DNA of 64,000 nucleotides from Roseovarius sp. W115 (GCF_032842945.2 NZ_CP146606.1:2608501-2672500), one strand, 5' to 3'; positions 1 to 8,977 are shown, counted from the first letter of the stretch. A program made the numbers and translations. The notes: a model not told the origin generated them from the letters alone.

Positions 1-713
1 GCCAGCTGATGCATGCCCCCCTTGGCCACCCAAACGCCTGCAGCTTCGGCTTGCCAGATCAGCGACAGAAGCGCGGGGGACTGATAAGGCGAGCCGCCAA
101 CATAGGTAGCGTAGCGGCCAAAAAGTTGTGCCAGACGGGCGTCGTCAAAACTGCTGTCCAGTAGACCCGCGAGGGTTTTGTGCGGAGCCATCTTGGGGAT
201 GAGACGCGGGTGCATCAACACATGTGTCGCAAGCTTGGGCAGGCTGGGTGTCGCGGCTTGCATCATTGGCCCATCAAAGCCGTCAAAAAGTTCGCGCGCG
301 CGTGCGCAGAAGCGGCGGAACTGGGTTTGGGCTTTGGCTCCGGCAAAATCTGCAATGGCCTGCGCGCTGGCGTCTTCGCTGTCAAAAAGGTCAAGCTGAC
401 TGCCATCAGGCCAGAAATGGCGCGCAACCAGCGGCTGCCGGATCAGGGTTACGTGATCCTCAAGGCGTTCGCCCATGCTGGCAAACAGCTCTTCGAAAAC
501 AGGGCGCATGGTCAACACAGTGGGCCCTGTGTCCACGGGGCCGGCGGGTGAGGGCAGGGTACGCAGTTTGCCCCCCGCGTGGCTGTGGCGTTCAAATACC
601 GTCACATCGAGACCCGCATGGGCCAGCCGCGCAGCCGCCGCAAGCCCGCCGATCCCGGCGCCGATCACGGCAACCCGGCGCGATCCTTGGGCAGAGGTGC
701 GCTGTTCCATCAT
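1..713 (-). CDS. crtD: Hydroxyneurosporene desaturase CrtD, 5' part (runs off left edge)
   Basis: CrtD introduces the C3,4 double bond in the acyclic hydroxyneurosporene branch of the spheroidene pathway. Reading the minus strand from ATG 713 (or the adjacent ATG 710) gives about 237 uninterrupted residues. They start with an FAD-binding Rossmann motif (VAVIGAGIGGLAAAARLAHAG) and the ERHSHAGGKLRT element typical of carotenoid desaturases, followed by PVDTGPTVLTM. The stop lies outside the window. Divergence from crtE across a tandem PpsR operator is the usual Rhodobacterales arrangement and separates it from the paralogue CrtI. No good Shine-Dalgarno sequence precedes either ATG. Confidence 0.88.
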   Translation of the reverse strand, partial: MMEQRTSAQGSRRVAVIGAGIGGLAAAARLAHAGLDVTVFERHSHAGGKLRTLPSPAGPVDTGPTVLTMRPVFEELFASMGERLEDHVTLIRQPLVARHFWPDGSQLDLFDSEDASAQAIADFAGAKAQTQFRRFCARARELFDGFDGPMMQAATPSLPKLATHVLMHPRLIPKMAPHKTLAGLLDSSFDDARLAQLFGRYATYVGGSPYQSPALLSLIWQAEAAGVWVAKGGMHQL

Positions 714-742
714 GGAGGTATTGTTGACTCGACGGATCAATG

Positions 743-785
743 TGTCCAGTATAGTTTACACATTGCTTGTCATGATTGTATGACA
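743..785. promoter_or_regulatory. Tandem PpsR operator between crtD and crtE
   Basis: Two perfect TGT-N12-ACA palindromes lie at 743-760 (TGTCCAGTATAGTTTACA) and 768-785 (TGTCATGATTGTATGACA), separated by 7 bp. This spacing is the known cooperative arrangement for the PpsR/CrtJ repressor. They sit between the divergent starts of crtD (713) and crtE (819), so a PpsR tetramer here would block both promoters. Confidence 0.88.
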
Positions 786-818
786 GATCCGCTTTTGACC
801 CCTGGCTAGGAGCCTGAA

Positions 819-1688
819 ATGCCGCTGTCTCACCGCATAAACTCTGCCGTTTTGAACGCGTTGGAGATCGCGCAGGCCGCGCCTGCTCCCGGCAAGCTGG
901 CCGAGGCGCTCAGCTATGCCACCACACCAGGTGGCGCGCGCATCCGGCCCACAATCCTGCTCTCGGTGGCCAAGGCCTGTGGCGATGATCAGCCTATGCT
1001 CACCGATGCAGCCGCCGCAGCACTGGAGCTGATCCATTGCGCCTCACTGGTGCATGATGATCTGCCGTGTTTTGACGATGCCGCGCTCAGGCGGGGCAAA
1101 CCTTCGGTCCATCTGGCCTATTCCGAGCCACTGGCGGTGCTGACGGGTGACAGCCTGATCATTCTGGCCTTTGAGGTTCTGGCGCGCGCTGCACACCATG
1201 ACGAGGGCAGGGCGGCCAAACTGGTGCTGTCCCTGGCGCAGCGCACCGGTATGCCGGGCGGCATATGTGCTGGGCAAGGTTGGGAAAGTGAGGCTGAGGT
1301 TGACCTGACAGCCTATCACCGGTCCAAAACCGCCGCGCTCTTTATCGCCGCTACTGAAATGGGCGCGATTGCCGCGGGCCATGATGCCGAATCTTGGCAT
1401 GACCTTGGGGCTTTGATCGGTGAGGCGTTCCAGGTGGCGGATGATCTGCGCGACGCGGTTCTTGATGAGGATAGCCTTGGCAAACCGGTTGGGCAGGACG
1501 ACCTTCATGGGCGACCCAATGCGGTGGCCACATACGGGGTTGATGGGGCGGTGTCGCGGCTCAAGGATATTCTGGCCGGGGCGATTGCCTCGATCCCATC
1601 CTGCCCCGGAGAGGCGCAGCTGGCCGAGATGGTGCGGCTTCAGGCGCAGGCGATCATGCCGAAAATGCCTGCCAAATACCGGACATAG
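819..1688 (+). CDS. crtE: Geranylgeranyl diphosphate synthase CrtE
   Basis: CrtE is a polyprenyl synthase that elongates farnesyl-PP to geranylgeranyl-PP, the precursor of carotenoids and of the bacteriochlorophyll tail. The 289-aa product has the first aspartate-rich motif in HDDLPCFDD (about residues 78-86) and the second in ADDLRDAVLDED (about 206-217), plus GGARIRP near the N-terminus. ATG 819 follows an AGGAG at 809-813. It is the first gene of a plus-strand run leading into crtF and bchC and lies directly downstream of the tandem PpsR boxes. Length is normal for the family. Confidence 0.95.
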   Translation: MPLSHRINSAVLNALEIAQAAPAPGKLAEALSYATTPGGARIRPTILLSVAKACGDDQPMLTDAAAAALELIHCASLVHDDLPCFDDAALRRGKPSVHLAYSEPLAVLTGDSLIILAFEVLARAAHHDEGRAAKLVLSLAQRTGMPGGICAGQGWESEAEVDLTAYHRSKTAALFIAATEMGAIAAGHDAESWHDLGALIGEAFQVADDLRDAVLDEDSLGKPVGQDDLHGRPNAVATYGVDGAVSRLKDILAGAIASIPSCPGEAQLAEMVRLQAQAIMPKMPAKYRT

Positions 1689-1694
1689 CCACCC

Positions 1695-2842
1695 ATGGCC
1701 GTGCGAGACCCGGATATGCGCCAGACCTGGTCGCCATCGGGGTGGTTTGCACGGCTGATCGCGCGCCCCGGATTTCAGAATGTTGCCAGCGCGCTCCCGT
1801 TTGGGAGGGGCATGGCGCGGCGTGACGGCGCGGAAATTTTCGATATATTGCAGGGATTTGTTGCTAGTCAGGTGCTGGCTGCGCTGATCGAGCTGAATAT
1901 CCTGCGGACGCTTCTGGATGGGCCGCAGAGCGCCGAGAAACTGGGCTTTGACCATGCCGTTCCCGCCGACCGTATGGATCAGCTTTTGCGCGGTGGCATG
2001 GCGCTTGGCCTGCTCAAACGGCGGCGAGATGGGCGTTACGCGCTGGCACGCAAGGGTGCGGCCATTCTGGGTGTACCGGGATTGGAGAACATGATCCGAC
2101 ACAACCGCGAATTCTATGCCGACATGGCCGATCCCGTGGCGCTTTTGCGGGGGAAGGTGAGACGCATTTGGCGCGGTTCTGGCCCTATGTGTTTGGCGCG
2201 CAGGGGGAGATCGCCCCGGACGTGGCGGACCGGTATTCCACTCTTATGGCCGAAAGCCAGGTTTTGGTGGCCCGCGACACCCTGTCGATGTTGCCGATCA
2301 AGGGCGATGTCACCGTGATGGATGTCGGCGGTGGCTCTGGCGTGTTTCTTGCCGAAGTGCTGCGGCGCAATAAACAGGCGCGCGGCATTCTGTTTGATCT
2401 GCCCCAGGTCATGCCGCAGGCCGAGACCCGCATCGCCAACCTCAAGCTCAGCAAGCGGGTTGCCCTGCATGGGGGCAGTTTTCGAACGGATCCTTTGCCG
2501 CGGGACGCAGATGTCGTTTCTCTGATCCGGGTTCTCTATGACCATGAGGATGCAACGGTCGCGGCGTTGTTGCGCGCAGTTTTTGAGGCGCTGCCGAACG
2601 GCGGGCGGTTGATTATCTCCGAGCCGATGGCTGGCGGGGCTAAATCTGATCGGTCGGGTGATCTTTATTTCGCCTTCTACACAATGGCGATGGGCACAGG
2701 TCGCGCGCGTTCGGCAGAGACCATTGCCCGCATGTGCAGAGAGGCGGGGTTTGAAGGCGTTCAAATACCATCGGCACGCCGACCTTACATCACCAGCGCT
2801 TTGAGTTGTCGCAAACCAGGCGGTGATGTTTCAAAAAATTGA
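1695..2842 (+). CDS. crtF: Hydroxyneurosporene O-methyltransferase CrtF, frameshifted as sequenced
   Basis: CrtF uses S-adenosylmethionine to methylate the C1 hydroxyl of acyclic carotenoids. The N-terminal half (residues 1 to about 153, dimerisation/winged-helix part, ending [12 protein letters not shown]) reads from ATG 1695. The C-terminal half with the SAM-binding motif [15 protein letters not shown] reads one frame over, from about 2155 to the TGA at 2842. The break coincides with the G run at 2149-2153. Adding one G restores [20 protein letters not shown], and a complete product of about 382 aa, the usual CrtF size. Either a sequencing error or a true inactivating deletion. Only 7 nt separate it from crtE. 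Confidence 0.9.
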
Positions 2843-2872
2843 GGCTTGTCAAGTTTCTGGGTCAGAGAAAAC

Positions 2873-2916
2873 TGTAAAGAAAACTTGACACTTTAAGCTG
2901 TGCCAATAAACTTACA
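2873..2916 (+). promoter_or_regulatory. Tandem PpsR operator and promoter of bchC
   Basis: Perfect TGT-N12-ACA boxes occur at 2873-2890 (TGTAAAGAAAACTTGACA) and 2899-2916 (TGTGCCAATAAACTTACA), 8 bp apart. The first box contains a -35-like TTGACA (2885-2890). The second contains a -10-like TAAACT (2907-2912), giving a 16-bp spacer, so bound PpsR would cover the promoter. Transcription would start near 2919 and drive bchCXYZ and probably pufQ onward. Confidence 0.87.
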
Positions 2917-2973
2917 CTCAGGCCCGAAATGCGACATGAGTTCGCACTCAAGATCGGGCCGGGGAGTGAAGAC

Positions 2974-3915
2974 TTGGAAGCCCGTGCCGTATTTTTGAAT
3001 GGTCCCAAGGACCTTAGGCTGGATACTCTGGCGCTGAAGCCGCCGGGCGAAGGTGACCTTGTGGTCGACATCTCTTACTCAGGAATTTCCACCGGAACTG
3101 AAAAGCTCTTCTGGACCGGAGAAATGCCGCCTTTTCCGGGGTCTGGCTATCCTTTGGTGCCCGGATACGAGGCCGCAGGCGAGGTCGTTGAGGCGGGCTC
3201 TTCCACCGGATTCAAACCCGGAGATCAGGTTTTTGTGCCCGGTGCGGATTGCTTTGCCGATGCGTTCGGGCTCTTTGGTGGTGCTGCGTCTCGATTGGTG
3301 ACGCGGGCCGACCGGGTGACGCGCATCGATTCGGGTATGGGCCCTGAAGGGGCGCTTTTGGCGCTGGCCGCGACGGCCCGCCATGCGATGGCAGGGCTGA
3401 ACAAGCGCGTGCCGGACCTCATTGTGGGGCACGGCGTTCTGGGCCGTCTTCTGGCGCGGCTGACAATTGCGGCAGGCGCACCGGCGCCAACCGTTTGGGA
3501 AATCAGCAAAGCGCGTCGCAGCGGGGCGGAGGGCTATGAGGTCATCGACCCGGCCGATGATCCGCGCCGTGACTATGAGGCGATATATGATGCATCCGGC
3601 AATGCCGCGATCCTGAATGACCTGATTGGTCGCCTGACCAAGGGTGGCGAGATTGTTCTTGCCGGGTTTTATCCGCAGGGCCTGAGCTTTGCGTTTCCAC
3701 CTGCCTTCATGAAAGAGGCGCGCCTGCGTGTCGCTGCGGAATGGGCGCGTGAAGACCTCACAGCGGTGAGCGCACTTCTCGACAGTGGCGCGCTGAGCCT
3801 GAATGGGTTGATCACCCATCATGTTGCCGCCGAAGCCGCCAAACTGGCCTATCCGGCAGCTTTTGAAAATCCCGATTGCCTGAAAATGATACTGAACTGG
3901 AAGGACGCCGCGTGA
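2974..3915 (+). CDS. bchC: Bacteriochlorophyllide a dehydrogenase BchC (TTG start preferred)
   Basis: BchC is a medium-chain dehydrogenase family enzyme that oxidises the 3-hydroxyethyl group of the bacteriochlorin to the 3-acetyl of bacteriochlorophyllide a. The product shows the GroES-like region ([35 protein letters not shown]) and a degenerate nucleotide-binding part ([15 protein letters not shown]). I prefer TTG 2974. It follows GGGGAG (2961-2966) by 7 nt and gives [14 protein letters not shown], matching the family N-terminus. The upstream in-frame ATG 2929 would add 15 atypical residues and leave a leader of about 10 nt. The stop overlaps the bchX start. Confidence 0.93.
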   Translation: MEARAVFLNGPKDLRLDTLALKPPGEGDLVVDISYSGISTGTEKLFWTGEMPPFPGSGYPLVPGYEAAGEVVEAGSSTGFKPGDQVFVPGADCFADAFGLFGGAASRLVTRADRVTRIDSGMGPEGALLALAATARHAMAGLNKRVPDLIVGHGVLGRLLARLTIAAGAPAPTVWEISKARRSGAEGYEVIDPADDPRRDYEAIYDASGNAAILNDLIGRLTKGGEIVLAGFYPQGLSFAFPPAFMKEARLRVAAEWAREDLTAVSALLDSGALSLNGLITHHVAAEAAKLAYPAAFENPDCLKMILNWKDAA

Positions 3916-4916
3916 AAGACGATGTGCCAAACCTGAAAGACTTCGACAAGCGCTTGCGCGACGAGGCGTCCGAGGAGCCGACCCTGGAGGTGCCGCAAAG
4001 CGAGCCCACCAAGAAAACCCAGATCATTGCGATCTATGGCAAGGGCGGGATCGGCAAGTCGTTCACGTTGGCCAATCTCAGCCACATGATGGCCGAGCAG
4101 GGCAAGCGCGTGCTGCTCATTGGCTGTGATCCGAAATCGGATACCACCAGCCTTCTTTTCGGGGGCAAGGCGTGCCCCACGATCATCGAGACCTCGACCA
4201 AGAAGAACCTCGCAGGTGAGCAGGTCAAGATCGGCGATGTCTGTTTCAAGCGCGGCGGCGTGTTTGCCATGGAGCTTGGCGGACCCGAAGTGGGCCGGGG
4301 CTGTGGCGGGCGCGGGATCATTCACGGGTTTGAGTTGCTGGAAAAGCTGGGCTTCCATGATTGGGATTTTGACTATGTCCTCTTGGATTTCCTGGGTGAC
4401 GTGGTCTGCGGTGGCTTTGGACTGCCGATTGCGCGGGACATGGCGCAGAAGGTTATTTTGGTTGGCTCCAATGATTTGCAGAGCCTTTACGTGGCCAACA
4501 ATGTTTGCTCGGCGGTGGAGTATTTCCGCAAGCTGGGTGGCAATGTGGGTGTCGCGGGGCTTGTGATCAACAAGGATGACGGCTCTGGCGAGGCGCAGGC
4601 TTTTGCTGAGGCTGTCGACATTCCGGTTCTGGCGTCCATTCCGCAGGATGATGACCTGCGTAAGAAATCTGCGAATTATCAGATCGTTGGCACATCTGAA
4701 AGCCAATGGGGCAGCCTTTTTGCCGGCTTGGCTGAGGAGGTTGGTATTGCACCGCCTGTGCGGCCTGCGCCATTGGATCAGGATGGGTTGCTTGAGCTGT
4801 TTGACGGCTCGGAAACGGGTGCCGGTGTGACGCTGGAACCCGCCACTGACATGGATATGCGCGGCAAGAATGCCGAGCCGAAAGTGAGCCTGGAGGTGGT
4901 CTATGACGATGTCTGA
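3912..4916 (+). CDS. bchX: Chlorophyllide a reductase iron protein BchX
   Basis: BchX is the ATP-dependent Fe-S reductase component of chlorophyllide oxidoreductase (COR) and passes electrons to BchY-BchZ. It is a NifH-like P-loop protein with a Walker A motif ([15 protein letters not shown], about residue 40) and the two Cys that bind the intersubunit [4Fe-4S] cluster in [12 protein letters not shown] and [14 protein letters not shown] 3912 overlaps the bchC TGA (GTGA) and yields [19 protein letters not shown], matching BchX N-termini. An in-frame ATG at 3876 inside bchC is less likely. The product is 334 aa. A small ORF overlaps its 3' end. Confidence 0.96.
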   Translation: MKDDVPNLKDFDKRLRDEASEEPTLEVPQSEPTKKTQIIAIYGKGGIGKSFTLANLSHMMAEQGKRVLLIGCDPKSDTTSLLFGGKACPTIIETSTKKNLAGEQVKIGDVCFKRGGVFAMELGGPEVGRGCGGRGIIHGFELLEKLGFHDWDFDYVLLDFLGDVVCGGFGLPIARDMAQKVILVGSNDLQSLYVANNVCSAVEYFRKLGGNVGVAGLVINKDDGSGEAQAFAEAVDIPVLASIPQDDDLRKKSANYQIVGTSESQWGSLFAGLAEEVGIAPPVRPAPLDQDGLLELFDGSETGAGVTLEPATDMDMRGKNAEPKVSLEVVYDDV

Positions 4917-5046
4917 GGTTTCTTCGAACGCCCAGAAAGACGAGGGGCGCACGATGCTTCAGCGGGCGCGCAAAGACCAGCTGCAGAGGCTTCTTTTCGA
5001 CATTCGCGCCTCGGGTGCCACGCATTCAGTTGAAGGAACCGCATGA
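4903..5046 (+). CDS. Candidate 47-aa small protein coupled to bchX and bchY
   Basis: This short ORF bridges bchX and bchY. Its ATG 4903 lies inside the last codons of bchX, 6 nt after GGAGG (4892-4896). A second in-frame ATG is at 4909. Its TGA (5044-5046) overlaps the bchY ATG as ATGA. The product starts [16 protein letters not shown], has a basic helical stretch (MLQRARKDQLQRLLFDIR), and no membrane segment. GC at third codon positions (31 of 47) is coding-like. I recognise no family. It could be a real small protein, a device to couple bchY translation, or chance. Confidence 0.5.
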   Translation: MTMSEVSSNAQKDEGRTMLQRARKDQLQRLLFDIRASGATHSVEGTA

Positions 5047-6605
5047 GCGACGAAGTCACATATGACAGCGCCGCTGAGGCCGAAGTGATCAAGGGCAAGC
5101 CGCGTGAAGATGCGCCGGAACTGACCGGTGATCCGGGGCTGGGATGTCATTCCGGCAAGGATATGGAAGTGGCCGCACGCATGGCCGGGCAGAGTGATTT
5201 TCTTGACCAATATGCGCGCGACTACCCGCAAGGCCCGCATGACAAGCCACAGAGCATGTGTCCCGCTTTTGGAAGCTTGCGTGTGGGCCTGCGGATGAAG
5301 CGGGTGGCGACGGTTTTGAGTGGCTCGGCGTGCTGTGTTTATGGGCTGACGTTTGTAAGCCACTTTTACGGTGCGCGTCGCTCGGTGGGCTATGTGCCGT
5401 TCAACTCAGAGACATTGGTGACCGGCAAGCTTTTTGAGGATATCCGCGATTCCGTTCATGAATTGGCGGACCCCGACCGGTTTGATGCCATTGTGGTGAC
5501 AAACCTCTGTGTGCCCACCGCAAGCGGCGTGCCGCTGCGGCTTTTGCCGGATGAGATCAACGGTGTGCGCATTGTGGGCATTGATGTGCCCGGATTTGGC
5601 ATTCCGACCCATGCCGAGGCCAAGGATGTGCTGGCGGGGGCGATGCTCAACTACGCGCGCCAGGAGATCGAAGCGGGGCCTGTGGCCGCGCCCGAGGGTG
5701 GCAAATCGGATCGGCCAACCGTCACCATGCTGGGCGAGATGTTCCCCGCCGACCCGATGATGATCGGCCAGATGCTGGCGCCTATGGGGCTGGCAGCGGG
5801 ACCGGTGGTGCCGTGCCGGGAGTGGCGCGAGCTTTATGCCGCCCTTGATTGTGGCGCTGTGGCGGCGATCCACCCGTTCTACACCGCAGCCATTCGCGAA
5901 TTCGAAGCCGCAGGGCGACCCATCATCGGCAGTGCGCCTGTGGGCCATGACGGTACCGCAGACTGGTTGAAAGCCATCGGCGAAAGCTTTGGAATTGCTG
6001 CAAAAGACATCGCCAAGGCGCAGAACACCTTCCTTCCTGCCATCAAAGGCGCTTTGGGGGCCAAGCCCATCAATGGCACCATTACGTTAAGCGGGTATGA
6101 AGGCAGCGAGCTTCTGGTGGCGCGGCTCTTGATCGAGAGCGGTGCGGATGTGCCTTATGTGGGCAGCGCCTGTCCCAAGACCGCCTGGTCTCAGAGTGAT
6201 ATCGACTGGCTTGAGGCCAAGGGAGTCAAAATTAAATTCCGCGCCTCTCTGGAAGAGGATTGCGCGGCGATGGAAGGGATCAAACCCGACCTCGCCATTG
6301 GCACAACGCCGGTTGTGCAAAAGGCAAAAGAACTCGGTATTCCAGGGCTTTATTTCACGAACCTCATCTCGGCACGGCCCTTGATGGGCCCCGCTGGCGC
6401 GGGCAGTCTGGCCGATGTGGTCAATGCGGCCATCGCCAATAAGGAGCGCATGGATCATATGCGCGAGTTCTTTGAAGGTGTGGGCTCTGGTGACACTGCG
6501 GGGGTCTGGGAAGGCACCCCCAATATTCGCGAGGATTTCCGCGCCACGAACCTCAAGAAGCTCGAAAAAGCGGCGCGGGCCGCCAAAGCGCGGGAGATGA
6601 TCTGA
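5043..6605 (+). CDS. bchY: Chlorophyllide a reductase subunit BchY
   Basis: BchY is a NifD/NifE-like subunit of the catalytic component of chlorophyllide a oxidoreductase, which with BchZ reduces ring B to make the bacteriochlorin. The 520-aa product carries the candidate Fe-S cluster cysteines in GLGCHSGKDM (about 35), SMCPAFGSLR (about 73) and GSACCVYGLTF (about 97), and later GSACPKTAW. ATG 5043 has an AAGGA 7 nt upstream and overlaps the stop of the small ORF before it. Between bchY and bchZ is a 151-bp spacer, unusual in this otherwise tightly packed operon. Confidence 0.96.
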   Translation: MSDEVTYDSAAEAEVIKGKPREDAPELTGDPGLGCHSGKDMEVAARMAGQSDFLDQYARDYPQGPHDKPQSMCPAFGSLRVGLRMKRVATVLSGSACCVYGLTFVSHFYGARRSVGYVPFNSETLVTGKLFEDIRDSVHELADPDRFDAIVVTNLCVPTASGVPLRLLPDEINGVRIVGIDVPGFGIPTHAEAKDVLAGAMLNYARQEIEAGPVAAPEGGKSDRPTVTMLGEMFPADPMMIGQMLAPMGLAAGPVVPCREWRELYAALDCGAVAAIHPFYTAAIREFEAAGRPIIGSAPVGHDGTADWLKAIGESFGIAAKDIAKAQNTFLPAIKGALGAKPINGTITLSGYEGSELLVARLLIESGADVPYVGSACPKTAWSQSDIDWLEAKGVKIKFRASLEEDCAAMEGIKPDLAIGTTPVVQKAKELGIPGLYFTNLISARPLMGPAGAGSLADVVNAAIANKERMDHMREFFEGVGSGDTAGVWEGTPNIREDFRATNLKKLEKAARAAKAREMI

Positions 6606-6756
6606 TGCGCGTTTGGGGTTCAGAAATCCACGTCGGTATCACGTCGGTATTACGTCGGTATCGCGTCGGTGCGCAGCGCGGTGCGGCCAGCCGCGGGGTT
6701 TTGGGTATTTTTGACAAGAAAGAAGCCGGGCTGTCCTCGAAACTGGAGGGCATGGG
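6606..6756. repeat. bchY-bchZ spacer with an 11-bp tandem repeat
   Basis: Units ACGTCGGTATC (6630-6640), ACGTCGGTATT (6641-6651) and ACGTCGGTATC (6652-6662) are followed by a degenerate fourth copy GCGTCGGTGC (6663-6672). Downstream is TTTTGGGTATTTTTGACAAG (6698-6717), which resembles an intergenic motif I associate with Rhodobacterales genomes (recollection, not checked). No ORF of note and no clear PpsR box is visible in the spacer. Confidence 0.8.
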
Positions 6757-8229
6757 ATGCTGATCCAAGATCATGATCGCGCGGGCGGCTATTGGGGGGC
6801 GGTCTACGCCTTTTGTGCCGTGAAGGGCCTGCAGGTGGTGATCGACGGGCCAGTGGGCTGTGAGAACCTGCCGGTGACGTCTGTTCTGCACTACACCGAT
6901 GCGCTGCCGCCGCATGAGTTGCCAATTGTGGTCACGGGCTTGGGCGAAGAAGAACTGGGCCGGGAAGGCACTGAAGGCGCGATGAAGCGTGCCTGGGGCA
7001 CGCTTGATCCCGCGCTGCCCGCTGTGGTGGTCACAGGCTCGATTGCCGAGATGATCGGCGGTGGGGTCACGCCGCAAGGCACGAATATCCAACGTTTCCT
7101 GCCGCGCACCATTGATGAAGATCAGTGGGAGGCCGCGGATCGGGCGATGACCTGGCTCTTTACCGAGTTCGGCATGACCAAAGGCCGGATGCCACGTGAG
7201 AAAAAGCGCGAAGAGGGGGGCAAGCCACGGGTGAACATCCTGGGGCCGATGTATGGCACGTTCAATATGCCGTCCGATCTCGCCGAAATCCGGCGTCTGG
7301 TCGAAGGGATCGGGGCCGAGGTCAACATGGTGATGCCCATGGGCGCGCATCTGGCGGAGATGCGCGATCTGGTGAATGCGGATGTGAATATCTGCATGTA
7401 TCGCGAGTTTGGCCGAGGTCTCTGCGAGGTTCTGGAGAAGCCCTATCTGCAAGCGCCCATTGGTGTGGACAGCACAACGAAGTTCCTGCGCAAGCTCGGC
7501 GAGTTGCTGGAGCTTGATCCTGAACCCTTTATTGAGCGCGAGAAACACTCGACGATCAAGCCGGTCTGGGATCTGTGGCGCTCGGTCACGCAGGATTTCT
7601 TTGCCACGGCCAGCTTTGGTATCGTGGCCAATGAAACCTATGCGCGGGGCGTGCGCAATTTCCTGGAAAATGACATGGGCCTGCCTTGCGCCTTTGCGGT
7701 GGCGCGCGTGGCGGGGCGCAAGACCAATAATGAAGAGGTGCGCGCACTTGTTCAGCAGCACCGCCCACTGATCCTGATGGGGTCGATCAACGAAAAGATG
7801 TATCTGGCCGAAATGCAGGCCGGGCATGGGCCGAAGCCCGCGTTTTTGCCAGCGAGTTTTCCCGGCGCCGCGATCCGACGCGCCACGGGCACGCCGTTCA
7901 TGGGCTATGCCGGGGCGACGTACCTGATCCAGGAGATTTGCAATGGGCTATTCGACGCGCTGTTTCACATCCTGCCGCTCGCGAGCGAGATGGATGCCAC
8001 CGCCGCGACGCCCACACCGCTCAGACGGGATTTTCCCTGGGATACGGATGCACAGGCTGAACTCGATCGGATTGTGGAAAGCCACCCGGTGCTGACGCGG
8101 ATATCTGCCGCCAAGACACTCCGCGACGCCGCCGAGGATGCGGCGCTCAGACAGGGCGACGCGCGGGTCGTTCTGGAAACCATACAAGCGCTCGCGCCCA
8201 GCGGGCCAAGACTTCAACAGGAGGATTGA
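6757..8229 (+). CDS. bchZ: Chlorophyllide a reductase subunit BchZ
   Basis: BchZ is the NifK-like partner of BchY in chlorophyllide a oxidoreductase. The 490-aa product has a conserved Cys in [20 protein letters not shown] (about 32), the segment [21 protein letters not shown] and a C-terminal ring-binding region ([19 protein letters not shown]). ATG 6757 follows GGAGGGC at 6747-6753. The gene ends 4 nt before the pufQ ATG. In relatives the puf promoter region lies within bchZ. I could not define it here. Confidence 0.95.
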   Translation: MLIQDHDRAGGYWGAVYAFCAVKGLQVVIDGPVGCENLPVTSVLHYTDALPPHELPIVVTGLGEEELGREGTEGAMKRAWGTLDPALPAVVVTGSIAEMIGGGVTPQGTNIQRFLPRTIDEDQWEAADRAMTWLFTEFGMTKGRMPREKKREEGGKPRVNILGPMYGTFNMPSDLAEIRRLVEGIGAEVNMVMPMGAHLAEMRDLVNADVNICMYREFGRGLCEVLEKPYLQAPIGVDSTTKFLRKLGELLELDPEPFIEREKHSTIKPVWDLWRSVTQDFFATASFGIVANETYARGVRNFLENDMGLPCAFAVARVAGRKTNNEEVRALVQQHRPLILMGSINEKMYLAEMQAGHGPKPAFLPASFPGAAIRRATGTPFMGYAGATYLIQEICNGLFDALFHILPLASEMDATAATPTPLRRDFPWDTDAQAELDRIVESHPVLTRISAAKTLRDAAEDAALRQGDARVVLETIQALAPSGPRLQQED

Positions 8230-8233
8230 TCTT

Positions 8234-8458
8234 ATGACGGATCTGACATCCAACCCACCCCAACGCGGTTCAACAAACCGCCGCAGGACATTGGAATATT
8301 GGCTTTATTTCGTGCCGATCTTCTTTCTGGCGCTGCCCTTTACCTTTTGGCGCTGGGGGCGGGATATCGTGAACATGAAGTCGCTGAATGTCCGGGGGCC
8401 GCTGGCGCGGGCCTGGTCAGAGGCAGACCGGATCACGCCACTGATTTTCTCGGCCTGA
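8234..8458 (+). CDS. pufQ: PufQ, bacteriochlorophyll/LH assembly factor
   Basis: PufQ is a small cytochrome-subunit-like membrane protein needed for normal bacteriochlorophyll and light-harvesting levels. The 74-aa product has one transmembrane helix (YWLYFVPIFFLALPFTFW, about residues 22-39) and the C-terminal signature GPLARAWSEADRITPLIFSA, which matches PufQ. ATG 8234 is preceded by AGGAGG at 8219-8224. In-frame reading continues upstream into bchZ, but homology starts here. A 133-bp GC-rich spacer separates it from pufB. Confidence 0.88.
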   Translation: MTDLTSNPPQRGSTNRRRTLEYWLYFVPIFFLALPFTFWRWGRDIVNMKSLNVRGPLARAWSEADRITPLIFSA

Positions 8459-8591
8459 GCGCATCGCGCGTGAGGATCGAGATCCGTTCTGCCTTTCCGC
8501 TTTGGCGGGCAGACGCCCCAGGACCGAAAGGCCCCCAGGGAACCCGGCCGCGGGGTACGCGGCGTCAGCATAACGTTCCGGAGGAAAGTTC

Positions 8592-8741
8592 ATGGCTGAT
8601 AACACCGACCTGTCGATGACGGGTCTTACCGACGAGCAAGCCCAGGAGTTGCATGCGGTCTATATGAGCGGCCTTTGGCTGTTCACGCTGATTGCATTGG
8701 TTGCGCATATTGCAACCTACATCTGGGCGCCTTGGTTCTGA
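8592..8741 (+). CDS. pufB: LH1 antenna beta polypeptide PufB
   Basis: PufB is the beta subunit of the core light-harvesting complex around the reaction centre. The 49-aa product starts [20 protein letters not shown], has a single transmembrane helix (about 27-45) with the bacteriochlorophyll ligand His39 in [15 protein letters not shown], and the conserved aromatic C-terminus. A strong GGAGGAAAG (8579-8587) lies just upstream. It is co-transcribed with pufA 13 nt downstream. Confidence 0.96.
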   Translation: MADNTDLSMTGLTDEQAQELHAVYMSGLWLFTLIALVAHIATYIWAPWF

Positions 8742-8754
8742 GGAAGGATCGGAA

Positions 8755-8922
8755 ATGTCTAAGTTCTACAAGATCTGGCTGGTTTTCGATCCGCGCCGTG
8801 TGTTTGTCGCACAGGGTGCATTCCTGTTCCTCTTGGCCGCGATGATCCACCTGGTGGTTCTGTCGAATGGGGTCAACTGGTTCGAGAATGCGGCTGCGTC
8901 ACGCGCTGCGGCCTCTGAGTGA
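8755..8922 (+). CDS. pufA: LH1 antenna alpha polypeptide PufA
   Basis: PufA is the alpha subunit of LH1. The 55-aa product has the typical cytoplasmic start [20 protein letters not shown], one membrane helix (about 18-38), the bacteriochlorophyll ligand His32 in [10 protein letters not shown], and a short C-terminal tail. ATG 8755 is preceded by GGAAGG (8742-8747). An upstream in-frame start at 8692 would overlap pufB and is not credible. A large hairpin follows before pufL. Confidence 0.96.
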   Translation: MSKFYKIWLVFDPRRVFVAQGAFLFLLAAMIHLVVLSNGVNWFENAAASRAAASE

Positions 8923-8945
8923 TCAAGGCTTGCTTCGTTGAAAAC

Positions 8946-8977
8946 TGTTGCGGGCGGGCCAGCGCCTGCCCGCAACA
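8946..8977 (+). other. pufA-pufL intercistronic RNA hairpin
   Basis: TGTTGCGGGC (8946-8955) pairs perfectly with GCCCGCAACA (8968-8977). Four further pairs (one G-U) close over a CAGC tetraloop, giving a 14-bp stem. In Rhodobacter the equivalent structure protects the 3' end of the pufBA mRNA and makes LH1 transcripts more abundant than the LM transcripts. No T run follows, so it is more likely an mRNA stabiliser than a terminator. Confidence 0.85.

Noticed and set aside
1044..2102. Long minus-strand open frame opposite crtE and crtF
   Set aside because: Antisense shadow of high-GC coding sequence, no domain or start signal; similar long antisense frames opposite fds, frc and tct genes were rejected for the same reason.
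6630..6672. CRISPR-like array
   Set aside because: Direct 11-bp units with no spacers and no cas genes; it is a simple tandem repeat.
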